64,000 bases of DNA from positions 1 through 64,000 of the forward strand of contig NZ_JAAOEN010000020.1 in assembly GCF_011320225.1 (NCBI RefSeq). Reading direction: 5' to 3'. The notes under the pieces are model-generated. The model made no database searches. It saw only the letters and a list, made by a program, of their open reading frames with translations, and had not been told where the DNA came from. Below, in pieces: positions 25,399-33,547 of the stretch. Both the position numbers and the translations under genes were made by a program. Each line of letters starts with the position of its first letter. Within the stretch, counting starts at the first letter, position 1. Source of the stretch: Phytoactinopolyspora limicola (GTDB lineage: Bacteria > Actinomycetota > Actinomycetes > Jiangellales > Jiangellaceae).

Positions 25399-26316
25399 CT
25401 ACCGTCGAATCAAGTAGGAGAAGACACTTTCGAGCGACTCGTCCGCGGGACTGACCTCGTAGAGGCTGATCTCGGCATCGCGGGCCACCCGTGGTAGCAG
25501 GCCGGCGAACCGGAGGAACTCGGTCGTCTCGATATTGAGCCCGCCGTCGGTGCCGTCGAGCGCCACACCGGCGACACTGCCATCGGCGATGAGGGCCGCT
25601 GCCAGTCCGCGGTCGTCGCTGGAGCGGATCCGGTACTGATGCGGCCGGTCGGTCATCAGCCGGCGGATCTCGCGGTAGTCACCCGACGCCGCGTGCCGAC
25701 CGGCGACGATCACCTCGATGTGCTGGGCCAGCTGCTCGACCTCTTCGAGGATGTGCGAGCTGAACAGCACGGTGCGGCCGTCGTCGCCCATGGTGCGCAG
25801 CAACCGCATCAGCTGCATGCGCTGGCGAGGGTCCATGCCGTTGAACGGTTCGTCCAGTAGGAGGACCGACGGGTCGTGGACCAGGGCTGAAGCCATCTTC
25901 ACCCGCTGCCGCATGCCCTTCGAGTACTCACCGACCCGTCGCTGTGCCGGTGCCTCCATGTCGACCGCGGCCAGCGCACGTCGGGTGGCCCCACCGGGGT
26001 CGGCCAAGCCGTGCAACTGCGCGTTGGCGAGGACGAACTCCCACCCGGTGAGGTACTCGAACGTGGCCTCGCGTTCCGGCACCAGGCCGATGGAGCGGTA
26101 GATGTCGGAGTTTCCCCAGATGGGGGTCTCGTCGAGGGTGACGGCGCCGGTGGATGGCGGGAGGAACCCGCTCAGCATGGCGATCAGCGTGGACTTCCCG
26201 GCGCCGTTGGGGCCGAGTAAGCCGGTGATACCCGGCCGGATGGTCATCGTGACGTCGTTGACCGCTACGACGTTGCCGAACCATCGCGACACCCTGTCTA
26301 TCGTCAACGTGGCCAT
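25399..26316 (-). CDS. ABC transporter ATP-binding protein
   Basis: A 305-residue ATPase. Walker A GPNGAGKS near 37, signature YSKGMRQRVKMA (a GMRQR variant common in exporters), Walker B VLLLDEPFNGMDP and switch His in FSSHILEEVE. A C-terminal extension of about 85 residues is typical of ABC-2 exporters. The ATG at 26316 overlaps the preceding permease stop by one base. It may energise the permease on either side of it. Confidence 0.92.
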   Translation of the reverse strand: MATLTIDRVSRWFGNVVAVNDVTMTIRPGITGLLGPNGAGKSTLIAMLSGFLPPSTGAVTLDETPIWGNSDIYRSIGLVPEREATFEYLTGWEFVLANAQLHGLADPGGATRRALAAVDMEAPAQRRVGEYSKGMRQRVKMASALVHDPSVLLLDEPFNGMDPRQRMQLMRLLRTMGDDGRTVLFSSHILEEVEQLAQHIEVIVAGRHAASGDYREIRRLMTDRPHQYRIRSSDDRGLAAALIADGSVAGVALDGTDGGLNIETTEFLRFAGLLPRVARDAEISLYEVSPADESLESVFSYLIRR

Positions 26317-27224
26317 CAGAGCCGAACCCTCCGGTATCGCGCCAGCAGCAGCCGGTAACTCCCGGCGATCACGGCCAGTGTGACGAGGCAGAACACGATG
26401 CCACCCGTGGTGCCCGGGGGGCCGGTGATGGTCGACGACTGCGCGTCGAAGGCCCAGACCTGAACGCCGTCCACCAGCGTCATCGGGGAGAGCAGACCGA
26501 GCCAGCCGGCCGCTGTCATGTTGTCTTGGCCATGGCCGAACAACCCCTGCATGGCGGAGGTGAGGGTATAGCTGAGGGCCAGGACGGTGATGATAGCCGC
26601 GACGCCGAAGCCACGCCGGGCGGTGACCGACGCGATCAGTAGGCCGAGGCCGGCGAGGACCAACGCGTATACCACCGCGCCGGCCAGCGCGGCGAGCGCG
26701 TCGCTGCTGTATTCGGCCACGGGCAGCTCGGCCAGGAGGGTCCCCGTGTACATGATGACGATCGGGACGGACAGGAGGATGAACAAGGCCGTACTCAGCG
26801 CCGCGTACTTGGCGGCGACGTAATCGGTCCGCTCGAGTGGCCGGGAGAAATACAGGGGAAGGGTGGCGTAGCGGACGTCCAGTGAGACCGCCTGGGGTGC
26901 TTGCGCGGCTAAGAAGATCGCGATGACCGCCTGGGTCACCATCGCGTAGCTGGTGTACGCCAGTGGTGGCCGAGTGATCACACCTTGATTCGACCCCACC
27001 ACCGTAACCACGGCCAGCACGAGCGCCGGCAGGCACATGATGGCGAACATACCCATCGGCAACACCTTCGACCGGCCTGACCGGCCCAGCCCGAAGATCC
27101 CCCGCAGACTGTGGGTGAACAGCGCGCGGGTGACCGCCTGGCGACCCAGCCGTGGCCCGCTGTATCCGCGGTAACCGATGTTGTGGATGACACCTACCGG
27201 CGCCTGCTCAGGTGGCTGGGTCAT
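26316..27224 (-). CDS. ABC transporter permease (ABC-2 type)
   Basis: A 302-residue membrane protein with about six helices; the segment SLDVRYATLPLYFSRPLERTDYV resembles the equivalent loop of the permease at 24641-25357, so the two are probably paralogs. GGGGGAGG precedes the ATG at 27224. The upstream ATPase gene overlaps its first 17 bases, so translation is probably coupled. Confidence 0.87.
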   Translation of the reverse strand: MTQPPEQAPVGVIHNIGYRGYSGPRLGRQAVTRALFTHSLRGIFGLGRSGRSKVLPMGMFAIMCLPALVLAVVTVVGSNQGVITRPPLAYTSYAMVTQAVIAIFLAAQAPQAVSLDVRYATLPLYFSRPLERTDYVAAKYAALSTALFILLSVPIVIMYTGTLLAELPVAEYSSDALAALAGAVVYALVLAGLGLLIASVTARRGFGVAAIITVLALSYTLTSAMQGLFGHGQDNMTAAGWLGLLSPMTLVDGVQVWAFDAQSSTITGPPGTTGGIVFCLVTLAVIAGSYRLLLARYRRVRL

Positions 27225-28134
27225 GGTCGGCCTCCCCCTCGAAGACATCCGCGATCCGGTGCCGCCTGGGCTGCAGCCGTACCAATCCGGTCCCGGCACG
27301 GGCGACGGCGTCGCGGACGAGGTCGTACGTCTCGTCCCCGGCCAACTCGACGACCAGGACGGAGCCGTCGTGCCTCACCTGGAGGCTCGCGTCGGCCAGC
27401 GCCCGCGCGACCTCGTCGGTGCCGCTGGTGACTTCGAGTGTCAGCTGCTGGCTGGCCTGAGTGAACTCCGTCGTCGCCGACGAGCGCAGGAGCACGCCCG
27501 CGTCGATGATGACGACGTGGTCGCAGATCCGTTCGAGCTCTCCGAGCAGGTGTGACGTGACGAGGACGGAGATGCCGAAATCGGTGTGGATTCTGCGGAT
27601 CAGCTCCAGCATCTCGTCCCGGCCGCTCGGGTCGAGGCCGTTGGTGGGTTCGTCGAGCAGCACCAGCCGGGGGTCGTGCACGAGTGCCTGGGCGAGCTTC
27701 ACCCGCTGCTTCATGCCGGTCGAGTAGCCCCCGATCGACCGGTAGCGTTCCTCGTAGAGACCAACGTGGCGCAGGGTGTCGGCGGTGCGTTCCCGAGCGG
27801 CGTCGGCTGGCAGCCCGGACATTCTGGCCATGTGGACGACGAACTCCGTCGCGGACACGTCGGCCGGCAGGCAATCGTGTTCGGGCATGTAGCCGACCTG
27901 TTCCCGCACCCGCCACCCGTCGGTGGCGGTGTCGATCCCGAGTACGGCGCACCGGCCCGACGTCGCCTCGGTGAGGCCCAGCAGAATCTTGATCAGGGTG
28001 GACTTGCCGGCACCATTGGCGCCGACCAACCCGACCACCCCCGGCTGGACCTCGACGGTGAGGCGATCCAGGGCGGTGACGCCGGGATACCGTTTGGTGA
28101 GCTCGTTGGTCGCGATCACGGACACGGCGCCCAA
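27208..28134 (-). CDS. ABC transporter ATP-binding protein
   Basis: A 308-residue ATPase: Walker A GANGAGKS, signature YSTGMKQRVKLAQ, Walker B LVLLDEPTNGLDP, switch His in VTSHLLGELE, plus a C-terminal extension of about 90 residues. The best start seems to be the TTG at 28134 with GAGG upstream; a GTG at 28125 is possible. It overlaps the permease gene downstream. Confidence 0.9.
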   Translation of the reverse strand: MGAVSVIATNELTKRYPGVTALDRLTVEVQPGVVGLVGANGAGKSTLIKILLGLTEATSGRCAVLGIDTATDGWRVREQVGYMPEHDCLPADVSATEFVVHMARMSGLPADAARERTADTLRHVGLYEERYRSIGGYSTGMKQRVKLAQALVHDPRLVLLDEPTNGLDPSGRDEMLELIRRIHTDFGISVLVTSHLLGELERICDHVVIIDAGVLLRSSATTEFTQASQQLTLEVTSGTDEVARALADASLQVRHDGSVLVVELAGDETYDLVRDAVARAGTGLVRLQPRRHRIADVFEGEADHDPAT

Positions 28135-28155
28135 GCCTATCCTCAGCGTCCCGGA

Positions 28156-28992
28156 TCAGGCGTCGCGCCGCGCGAACAACCACCAGGCCAGCGCCAGCAA
28201 CAGCCCGGTCTCGGCGGTGAACACCGCGAAGCCGACCCAAGGATCCAGGAGATTGGGGTCGAACGATTCCACCATCGCGATGCTGCCACCGGCGTTGCCC
28301 GGCATGAGCTTGTTCAGCCACTCCCCGAACGCTCCCGGCAGTAGATCCACCAGGGGGCTGGCGACGAAGATGATGGCGATGCCGACCGTCACCGCGCCCG
28401 CGGTGTGCCGGATCAGCAACCCCAGAGCTAAGCCGAAGATGGCCAGCACGGACAGATACAACCCAGCGCCGGTGATAGCGCGCAGCACCCCCGGATCGTC
28501 GAGGGCGAGCCCGACACCCTGGCGGTCGAGGATGCTGTTGCCGACGAGGTAGCTGATGGCCGCGGTGACGGTGCCGAGCACCAGGAGCATCGCTCCGAGG
28601 ACCAGCGCTTTCGCCGCGACCACGGACCGGCGCCGCGGCACCGCGGCGAGGGTGGTGCGGATCATGCCGCTCGAGTATTCGGCGCTCGCGGCCAGGATGC
28701 CGAGCACCAGTGCGGCCAGTTGGCCGACGATGAGGCCCCAGAGGACGAACGCACCGACCGGCTCATCAAGGGTACTGTCGGCTAGCTCGGCGGCGGCGGC
28801 CAAGCACACCAGCGCGGTCAGCCCGACGCTCAGGACCACGAGTGCGGCCAGCGTCCAGGCCGTCGAACGAACCGTGCGGATCTTCGTCCATTCGGCATCG
28901 AGGACGTGGCGGAACCGCATCCGCGGCTGCTCCGGTGGCCGGGTTTGGGGTTGCTCAGCGATATCGGGTCGCTGTGCGAGTGCTGTGGTCAT
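28156..28992 (-). CDS. ABC transporter permease (ABC-2 type)
   Basis: A 278-residue permease with six hydrophobic helices. DAEWTKIRTVRSTAWTL and SAEYSSGMIRTTLAAVPRR are typical of actinobacterial ABC-2 permeases paired with BcrA/NatA-like ATPases. GGAGTG precedes the ATG at 28992, five bases after the ATPase stop. This pair (28156-29963) differs in type from the two pairs downstream. Confidence 0.9.
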   Translation of the reverse strand: MTTALAQRPDIAEQPQTRPPEQPRMRFRHVLDAEWTKIRTVRSTAWTLAALVVLSVGLTALVCLAAAAELADSTLDEPVGAFVLWGLIVGQLAALVLGILAASAEYSSGMIRTTLAAVPRRRSVVAAKALVLGAMLLVLGTVTAAISYLVGNSILDRQGVGLALDDPGVLRAITGAGLYLSVLAIFGLALGLLIRHTAGAVTVGIAIIFVASPLVDLLPGAFGEWLNKLMPGNAGGSIAMVESFDPNLLDPWVGFAVFTAETGLLLALAWWLFARRDA

Positions 28993-28997
28993 GATGG

Positions 28998-29963
28998 TCA
29001 CACTCCGGCGGGGGTCAGATGGGTGGTGGCCTCGGCAGCGGCGGGCTCCGGCACGGTCGGGACGCCGGCGTGGAACTCGACGCTCTCGGCGGTCAGACGC
29101 ATGAAGGCTTCCTCTAGGGAGGCCTGGATCTTGCGCAACTCGTACAGGTGCAGGCCGTGTGAACCGGCCATCGCACCCACCTGTTCGAGGTCGGCACCGT
29201 AGACCGCGAGTCCACCGTCGTCGGTGGCTTCCACACGCCATCCGGCGGCACGGAGCTCCTCGGTCAGCCGGGCGCCGTGCGGAGACCGCACGTACACGTG
29301 CTCGGTGGAGTTCTCGGCGATGAAGCCGGCCATGCTCGTGTCGGCCAGGATCCGCCCGCGTCCGACCACGAGCAAGTGGTCGGCGGTCAGGGCCATCTCC
29401 GACATCAGGTGGCTGGACACGAAGACGGTGCGTCCGTCCGCGGCCAGGTTGCGGATCAAGGTACGGATCCACCGGATACCCTCCGGGTCGAGCCCGTTGA
29501 CCGGTTCGTCGAACAACAGAACGTCAGGGTCACCGAGCAGCGCCGCGGCGATCCCGAGCCGCTGGCCCATGCCCAGGGAAAACGTCCCGGCACGTTGACC
29601 GGCGACCTCGTCGAGACCGACCAGGCCGATGACCTCGTCGACGCGTCGACGAGGGATCCCGTTGCTCTTCGCCAGCCAGAGCAGGTGGTGGTACGCGCTG
29701 CGCCCGCCGTGAATGGCCTTCGCCTCTAGGAGGGCTCCCACCTCGCGCAGTGGTGCCGGGTGGTCCCGGTAGCTGCGGCCGTTCACCGTCACCGATCCCG
29801 CGCTGGGCCGATCCAGCCCGAGCACCATCCGCATGGTGGTCGATTTCCCCGCACCGTTGGGGCCCAGGAAGCCGGTGACGGTGCCGGGAGCCACCGTGAA
29901 GTCGATCGTGTCAACCGCGGTGGTGTCCCCGTAGCGTTTCGTGAGACCGCGTGCAGTGATCAT
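28998..29963 (-). CDS. ABC transporter ATP-binding protein (BcrA/NatA-like)
   Basis: A 321-residue ATPase and the first gene of the leftward ABC run. Walker A GPNGAGKS, signature FSLGMGQRLGIAA (a variant common in this group), Walker B VLLFDEPVNGLDP and switch His in VSSHLMSEM; C-terminal extension of about 100 residues. AAGGA precedes the ATG at 29963. Relatives export antibiotics, lantibiotics or sodium; nothing here fixes the cargo. Confidence 0.92.
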   Translation of the reverse strand: MITARGLTKRYGDTTAVDTIDFTVAPGTVTGFLGPNGAGKSTTMRMVLGLDRPSAGSVTVNGRSYRDHPAPLREVGALLEAKAIHGGRSAYHHLLWLAKSNGIPRRRVDEVIGLVGLDEVAGQRAGTFSLGMGQRLGIAAALLGDPDVLLFDEPVNGLDPEGIRWIRTLIRNLAADGRTVFVSSHLMSEMALTADHLLVVGRGRILADTSMAGFIAENSTEHVYVRSPHGARLTEELRAAGWRVEATDDGGLAVYGADLEQVGAMAGSHGLHLYELRKIQASLEEAFMRLTAESVEFHAGVPTVPEPAAAEATTHLTPAGV

Positions 29964-30250
29964 GGTTGTGTCCTTGGAGTTCGGTGTGTGAAGTGACACT
30001 CGTGTGCTCCGAGATGTCGTTCTGGCCGTTCCTCACAGTAGGGCGCCGCAACTGCGGCGATAACCCCTTCAAGGGGCAGTCCAGGGCTGGGATCAGGGAC
30101 ATCTCCGGGTCTGCCCGGATGCCGGCGACGGTGATGGCCGGGGGGAGTGCTCTGGGCGCGGGTACTGTTGAGTAGGCAACGCCATATGGCGTTACTTGGG
30201 GCCACGTCCACCAGCCGTGCGGACGAGCCAGCACGACGGGACGGAAGCCC
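29964..30250. promoter_or_regulatory. Divergent spacer with AACGCCATATGGCGTT palindrome
   Basis: The spacer separates the ABC run from a GAF-ANTAR gene. A perfect 16-base palindrome lies at 30178-30193, about 58 bases before the ANTAR start. Its right half GGCGTT and left half AACGCCAT echo the inner arms of the CGCTACCGCC hairpins. It may be an operator; no obvious -35/-10 pair could be fixed. Confidence 0.4.
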
Positions 30251-30943
30251 ATGGACGAACCTGATGCTGACCTGTTCGCGGATATCGCGCTAGAACTCCA
30301 CCAGCAGGCGAACGTTGAACGCACTCTTGAACGAATCGTGGAATACGCGCAGGACGCCACTGGGTGTGACGAAGCCGGGGTGATGTTGCTGCGTGCTCGG
30401 GGCCGCATCGAGACGGCCTTCGCCACGCACTCTCGGGTGGCGGAGGCGGATCGGCTGCAGATGGACATCGGCGAGGGCCCATGCTTGCAGGCCATGTGGG
30501 ATCACGACATCTTTCGGGTCGACGACACCAGCAGCGATCCCCGATGGCCCACCTGGGGGCCCAAGGCGGCCGATCTCGGGCTCTGCAGCCTCCTGGCGGT
30601 CAGGTTGTTCACACCTCAGCAGACCATCGGCGCGCTGAACCTCTATGGCGAACAACTGAAGACGTTCACCGACGACGACGTCGACGTCGCCGATATCTTC
30701 GGTCGGCACGCATCGGTGGCCTTGGCGGCGTCGCGAGAAGAAGCCGGGCTGCGTGAGGCGATCGGCGCGCGGCATCTGATCGGTCTGGCCCAAGGGATCT
30801 TGATGGAGCGGCACGGCTTGGACGCCGACCGCGCGTTTCAGGTGCTGCGTCGTTACTCACAACAGCACAACGTCAAGCTCCGCGAGGTGGCTGAGCTGGT
30901 GGTGGAGACGCGGCAGCTGCCGCCGCCGCGCGAGCCTCGGTGA
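30251..30943 (+). CDS. GAF-ANTAR antiterminator-type regulator
   Basis: A 230-residue protein: GAF domain about 15-160 (MDIGEGPCLQAMWDHDIFRVDD; LLAVRLFTPQQTIGALNLY) and a C-terminal ANTAR RNA-binding domain (LIGLAQGILMERHGLDADRAFQVLRRYSQ). ANTAR proteins bind paired RNA hairpins and prevent transcription termination; the GAF part senses a small signal. It is unlinked to any two-component gene. The last 71 bases overlap the 3' end of the leftward coiled-coil gene. Confidence 0.92.
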   Translation: MDEPDADLFADIALELHQQANVERTLERIVEYAQDATGCDEAGVMLLRARGRIETAFATHSRVAEADRLQMDIGEGPCLQAMWDHDIFRVDDTSSDPRWPTWGPKAADLGLCSLLAVRLFTPQQTIGALNLYGEQLKTFTDDDVDVADIFGRHASVALAASREEAGLREAIGARHLIGLAQGILMERHGLDADRAFQVLRRYSQQHNVKLREVAELVVETRQLPPPREPR

Positions 30944-31811
30944 GCGCGGCGCTGGCCTCGTCGAGTTCATCCTCAGCCACGGCCACGTCGCGTTCGGCCC
31001 GTTCGGCAGCCGCCTGCGCGGCGTTCCTCATGTCCTGGGCTTTGGTGGCCCGGCCTTGTGCCGCGGCCAACTCCCGCTGAAGACGTTGAACCTGGCTCTC
31101 GGCGTCGTCTAGCTCACGTATCGCCTGGTCCAGGGCGTCTCGCTGGGAGGAGAGCGCGGCCCGGGCGGCCGCAACCTCGCGTACGGCGGCATCGTGGTCG
31201 CCGACGCGCTGCTCGATCAGTGCCTGCGCAGCCTCGCGGGCGGCCGCGAGGTCGGGCCCGTCAACCGTGGTGTCGCCTGGCGGACGTGCCGCCGACCTGT
31301 GCGCCAACTGGCGGGCCGGGGCCGGGTCGGTCCGGCCGAGCGCGTCGGCCGAGCCGAAGCCCGCATGTCCCAGAGGTTTGGTCAGCCGTCCGGCCAACAC
31401 CACCTGAGCCGCCTCCGGATGAGCCATGGCCGTGTGCAGTGTGGTCTCGAGGGACTCGATGGCGCTCGTACTGGCCGCTTGCCCGGCCTCGTCGGCCAGC
31501 CGCCGGGCATGCCGGGTCAGCTCGCCTACCAGGGTGCGGCCTTCTGCGCTCAGTTCACGCAATCGGCGACCGTCACGGCTGGCCGTGGCCGCCCGCATCT
31601 CCGCACCTAGCTCGGGTAATGTGCCCAGCTGGTCCGGGTAGCGGCGGGCAAGCTGGTTGACCAGCCAGGCCGCGACGGTCGGTTTACGCAAGCCGCGGAT
31701 CCGTGCGGCAGTGTCCCGGTCGGTGGCCTGGTGGGCGAGAGTGTCACGGGAGATGACGAACTCGTCGAGTGGTGCGCCATACACCTGTGCCGCCGCCGCG
31801 TCGACATCCAT
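30873..31811 (-). CDS. Conserved actinobacterial coiled-coil protein
   Basis: A 312-residue soluble protein of unknown function. The N-terminal region (PLDEFVISRDTLAHQA, then RIRGLRKPTVAAWLVNQLARRYP) is a recognisable actinobacterial family of uncharacterised proteins. After an Ala-rich middle part the region from about 205 to 300 is a long coiled coil (REVAAARAALSSQRDALDQA and similar heptads), and the tail is Ala/Pro-rich. It overlaps the GAF-ANTAR gene tail to tail by 71 bases, an unusually long convergent overlap. The codon pattern suits both genes, so I keep both. Confidence 0.75.
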   Translation of the reverse strand: MDVDAAAAQVYGAPLDEFVISRDTLAHQATDRDTAARIRGLRKPTVAAWLVNQLARRYPDQLGTLPELGAEMRAATASRDGRRLRELSAEGRTLVGELTRHARRLADEAGQAASTSAIESLETTLHTAMAHPEAAQVVLAGRLTKPLGHAGFGSADALGRTDPAPARQLAHRSAARPPGDTTVDGPDLAAAREAAQALIEQRVGDHDAAVREVAAARAALSSQRDALDQAIRELDDAESQVQRLQRELAAAQGRATKAQDMRNAAQAAAERAERDVAVAEDELDEASAALTEARAAAAAAASPPPAQPPRGA

Positions 31812-31904
31812 GGGCGCGCCTCGCTCTCCTCGTGCCGGTCCCTTGACGAGTCCAGCATGTCTTGTCCGCCGGATGTCTTGTCCGCCGGCGGGTATCGATC
31901 AGGG

Positions 31905-32264
31905 ATGACCGTACCGACAACGAAGCCCACCCGGCAGTGGCAGAGCACCGACGAGCCGCCCCGGTCACCCTGGCTGGTCCGTGCCACCAGGCGGGTCGAG
32001 ACAGCCCGGACGCTCGACTGGCTGGCGGGGCCAGTGCAGTCGTGTGCACGCCGCCTGGTGGCCGAACCGCGCCGCCGGAACGTGCTGACCGGACGCTGGT
32101 TCGGGTATGCCGTCCATGCGCCCGACCCCGCTCGCTATCCTGCGCCCCGATTCGCGCGGGTTCTTAGCGGTAGCCGCCGGGGGCGACCCGGCCCGACACC
32201 ACGGCCTCAGCGGCGTCGCTCACCTCGATACGGTGCGTCCGGGCGTAGGCGAGAAGCATGGTGA
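31905..32264 (+). pseudogene. Truncated DUF2231-type membrane protein gene
   Basis: Residues 23-74 (WLVRATRRVETARTLDWL, then LVAEPRRRNVLTGRWFGYAVHA) match the N-terminal region of actinobacterial DUF2231 proteins, which normally continue with a four-helix membrane domain right after GRWLGHxLHP. Here the similarity stops near 32127, and the frame runs on with Arg/Pro-rich sequence antisense to the next gene until 32264. No membrane helix remains. This looks like a 5' fragment left by a deletion or rearrangement. GGG precedes the ATG, so a short peptide may still be made. Confidence 0.6.
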
Positions 32265-32847
32265 ACGCACGTTCGGCGTCGATACCGTGCCGGGCTTGGA
32301 GGACCCCTTGAGCCTGTCCGATCACCGTTCGATCGTCGACCGCACGTCGCAGGACCGAGATGCGTTGGGTGGACGCAACAGCGACGGACGCGAGCCGGGC
32401 GCAGAGGTTGGCCGAGGCCACGTGGTCCGGCCCGAACCAGCCCGACTCCGAGGAGTACAAGGTCAGGGCACCGAGGGTGGTGCGTTCGGTGCCGAGCCGG
32501 ACCGAGAGCACGCCGCGCAGCCCCATGCGTGCCGCCTCGCTGGTCCAACGGCTCCACCGCGGGTCGGCCGGGATATCGCGGACGACGACGGGTTCGTGGC
32601 GGGACATCACCGCGACGGCGGGCCCTTCGCCGAGCTGTAGCTGGTACCGGTCGGCGCGCTCGGCTCGGGCATCCGTCGCCGAGGCCACCTGGCGGGGGCG
32701 CTCGTCGCCCAGCATGATGCTGGCCTGTGAGCAGCCCGTGATGGTGGGCGTATGCTGCAAGATCGTCTCGACGGTTTCCGTGACGTCCAGGTCAGAGTGC
32801 AGCTCGCGCGCCAGAGTGGCAAGCTCGACCGACAACGAGTGGTGCAC
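32164..32847 (-). CDS. GAF-ANTAR antiterminator-type regulator
   Basis: A 227-residue protein: GAF domain (LQLGEGPAVAVMSRHEPVVV; LRGVLSVRLGTERTTLGAL) and ANTAR domain (VIGQAQGVLQARHGIDAERAFTMLLAYAR). It is the second such regulator within 2.6 kb. I prefer the GTG at 32847 because the longer in-frame start (ATG at 32901) would place a near-perfect operator palindrome inside the coding region. It diverges from a TetR gene and is probably controlled by it. Confidence 0.88.
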   Translation of the reverse strand: MHHSLSVELATLARELHSDLDVTETVETILQHTPTITGCSQASIMLGDERPRQVASATDARAERADRYQLQLGEGPAVAVMSRHEPVVVRDIPADPRWSRWTSEAARMGLRGVLSVRLGTERTTLGALTLYSSESGWFGPDHVASANLCARLASVAVASTQRISVLRRAVDDRTVIGQAQGVLQARHGIDAERAFTMLLAYARTHRIEVSDAAEAVVSGRVAPGGYR

Positions 32848-32868
32848 CAGGCACACCTCGGATCGTGT

Positions 32869-32909
32869 AGACAGACAGTTCTGTCTGTCTAACGTAGACA
32901 TGATCGTCT
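32869..32909. promoter_or_regulatory. TetR-type operator between ANTAR and tetR
   Basis: A perfect palindrome AGACAGACAG-TT-CTGTCTGTCT spans 32869-32890. A second, weaker site AGAC-N6-GTCT lies at 32896-32909. Both are between the two divergent starts (32847 and 32935), the position expected for autorepression and control of the ANTAR gene by the TetR protein. Confidence 0.75.
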
Positions 32910-32934
32910 GTCAACCTCGTAGACTTGGTGGCCC

Positions 32935-33516
32935 ATGGGTGAGAGGGCAGCCGAGGGCGCGGCGACCGACGCGAGAGAGCGAGTCTTGTCGGCCGCCTAT
33001 CAGCTGTTCTCGCAGCGTGGTTTGAGAGACGTCGGGGTGGACGAGGTTATCTCCACGGCGAACGTCGCCAAGGCCACCTTCTATCGGCACTTTCCCAGCA
33101 AGGAACGGCTCGTGTTGGCATTTCTCGCGCGCAGAGAGCGGAAATGGACCGTCGAGCTGGTGAAGGAAGGCTCCGAACGACGCGGGTCTACCCCGGTGGA
33201 GCGGCTGCTGGCCATCTTCGACGTGTTCCAGGAGTGGTTCGAGCGCCCCGACTTCGAGGGTTGTGCGTTCATCAACATCCTCGTCGAGGTTGGCCCCGAT
33301 CACCCGGCGGGTCGCTCATGTATCGACTATCTCGAGAACATCCGCGCCATCGTGCGAGAGCGGGCCGAGCAGGCCGGCCTGGCGCGGCCGGAGGAGTTCG
33401 CGCGGTCCTGGCACATTCTCATGAAGGGATCGATCATGTCCGCCATGGAAGGCGACACGGCAGCCGCTGGTCGAGCCCGGTCCATGGCGGAGGCGCTGAT
33501 CGAACGGCACCGCTGA
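32935..33516 (+). CDS. TetR-family transcriptional regulator
   Basis: A 193-residue regulator. The N-terminal HTH (RVLSAAYQLFSQRGLRDVGVDE; STANVAKATFYRHFPSKERL) is typical. The C-terminal ligand domain includes EGCAFINILVEVGPDHP, as in a subgroup of TetR proteins that respond to organic ligands. The operator before it is a textbook 10-2-10 palindrome. Target and ligand are not known; the divergent GAF-ANTAR gene is the nearest candidate. Confidence 0.92.
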   Translation: MGERAAEGAATDARERVLSAAYQLFSQRGLRDVGVDEVISTANVAKATFYRHFPSKERLVLAFLARRERKWTVELVKEGSERRGSTPVERLLAIFDVFQEWFERPDFEGCAFINILVEVGPDHPAGRSCIDYLENIRAIVRERAEQAGLARPEEFARSWHILMKGSIMSAMEGDTAAAGRARSMAEALIERHR

Positions 33517-33547
33517 CGAGGGGGGCCTGAGAGGTTCTCGGGCCGGT

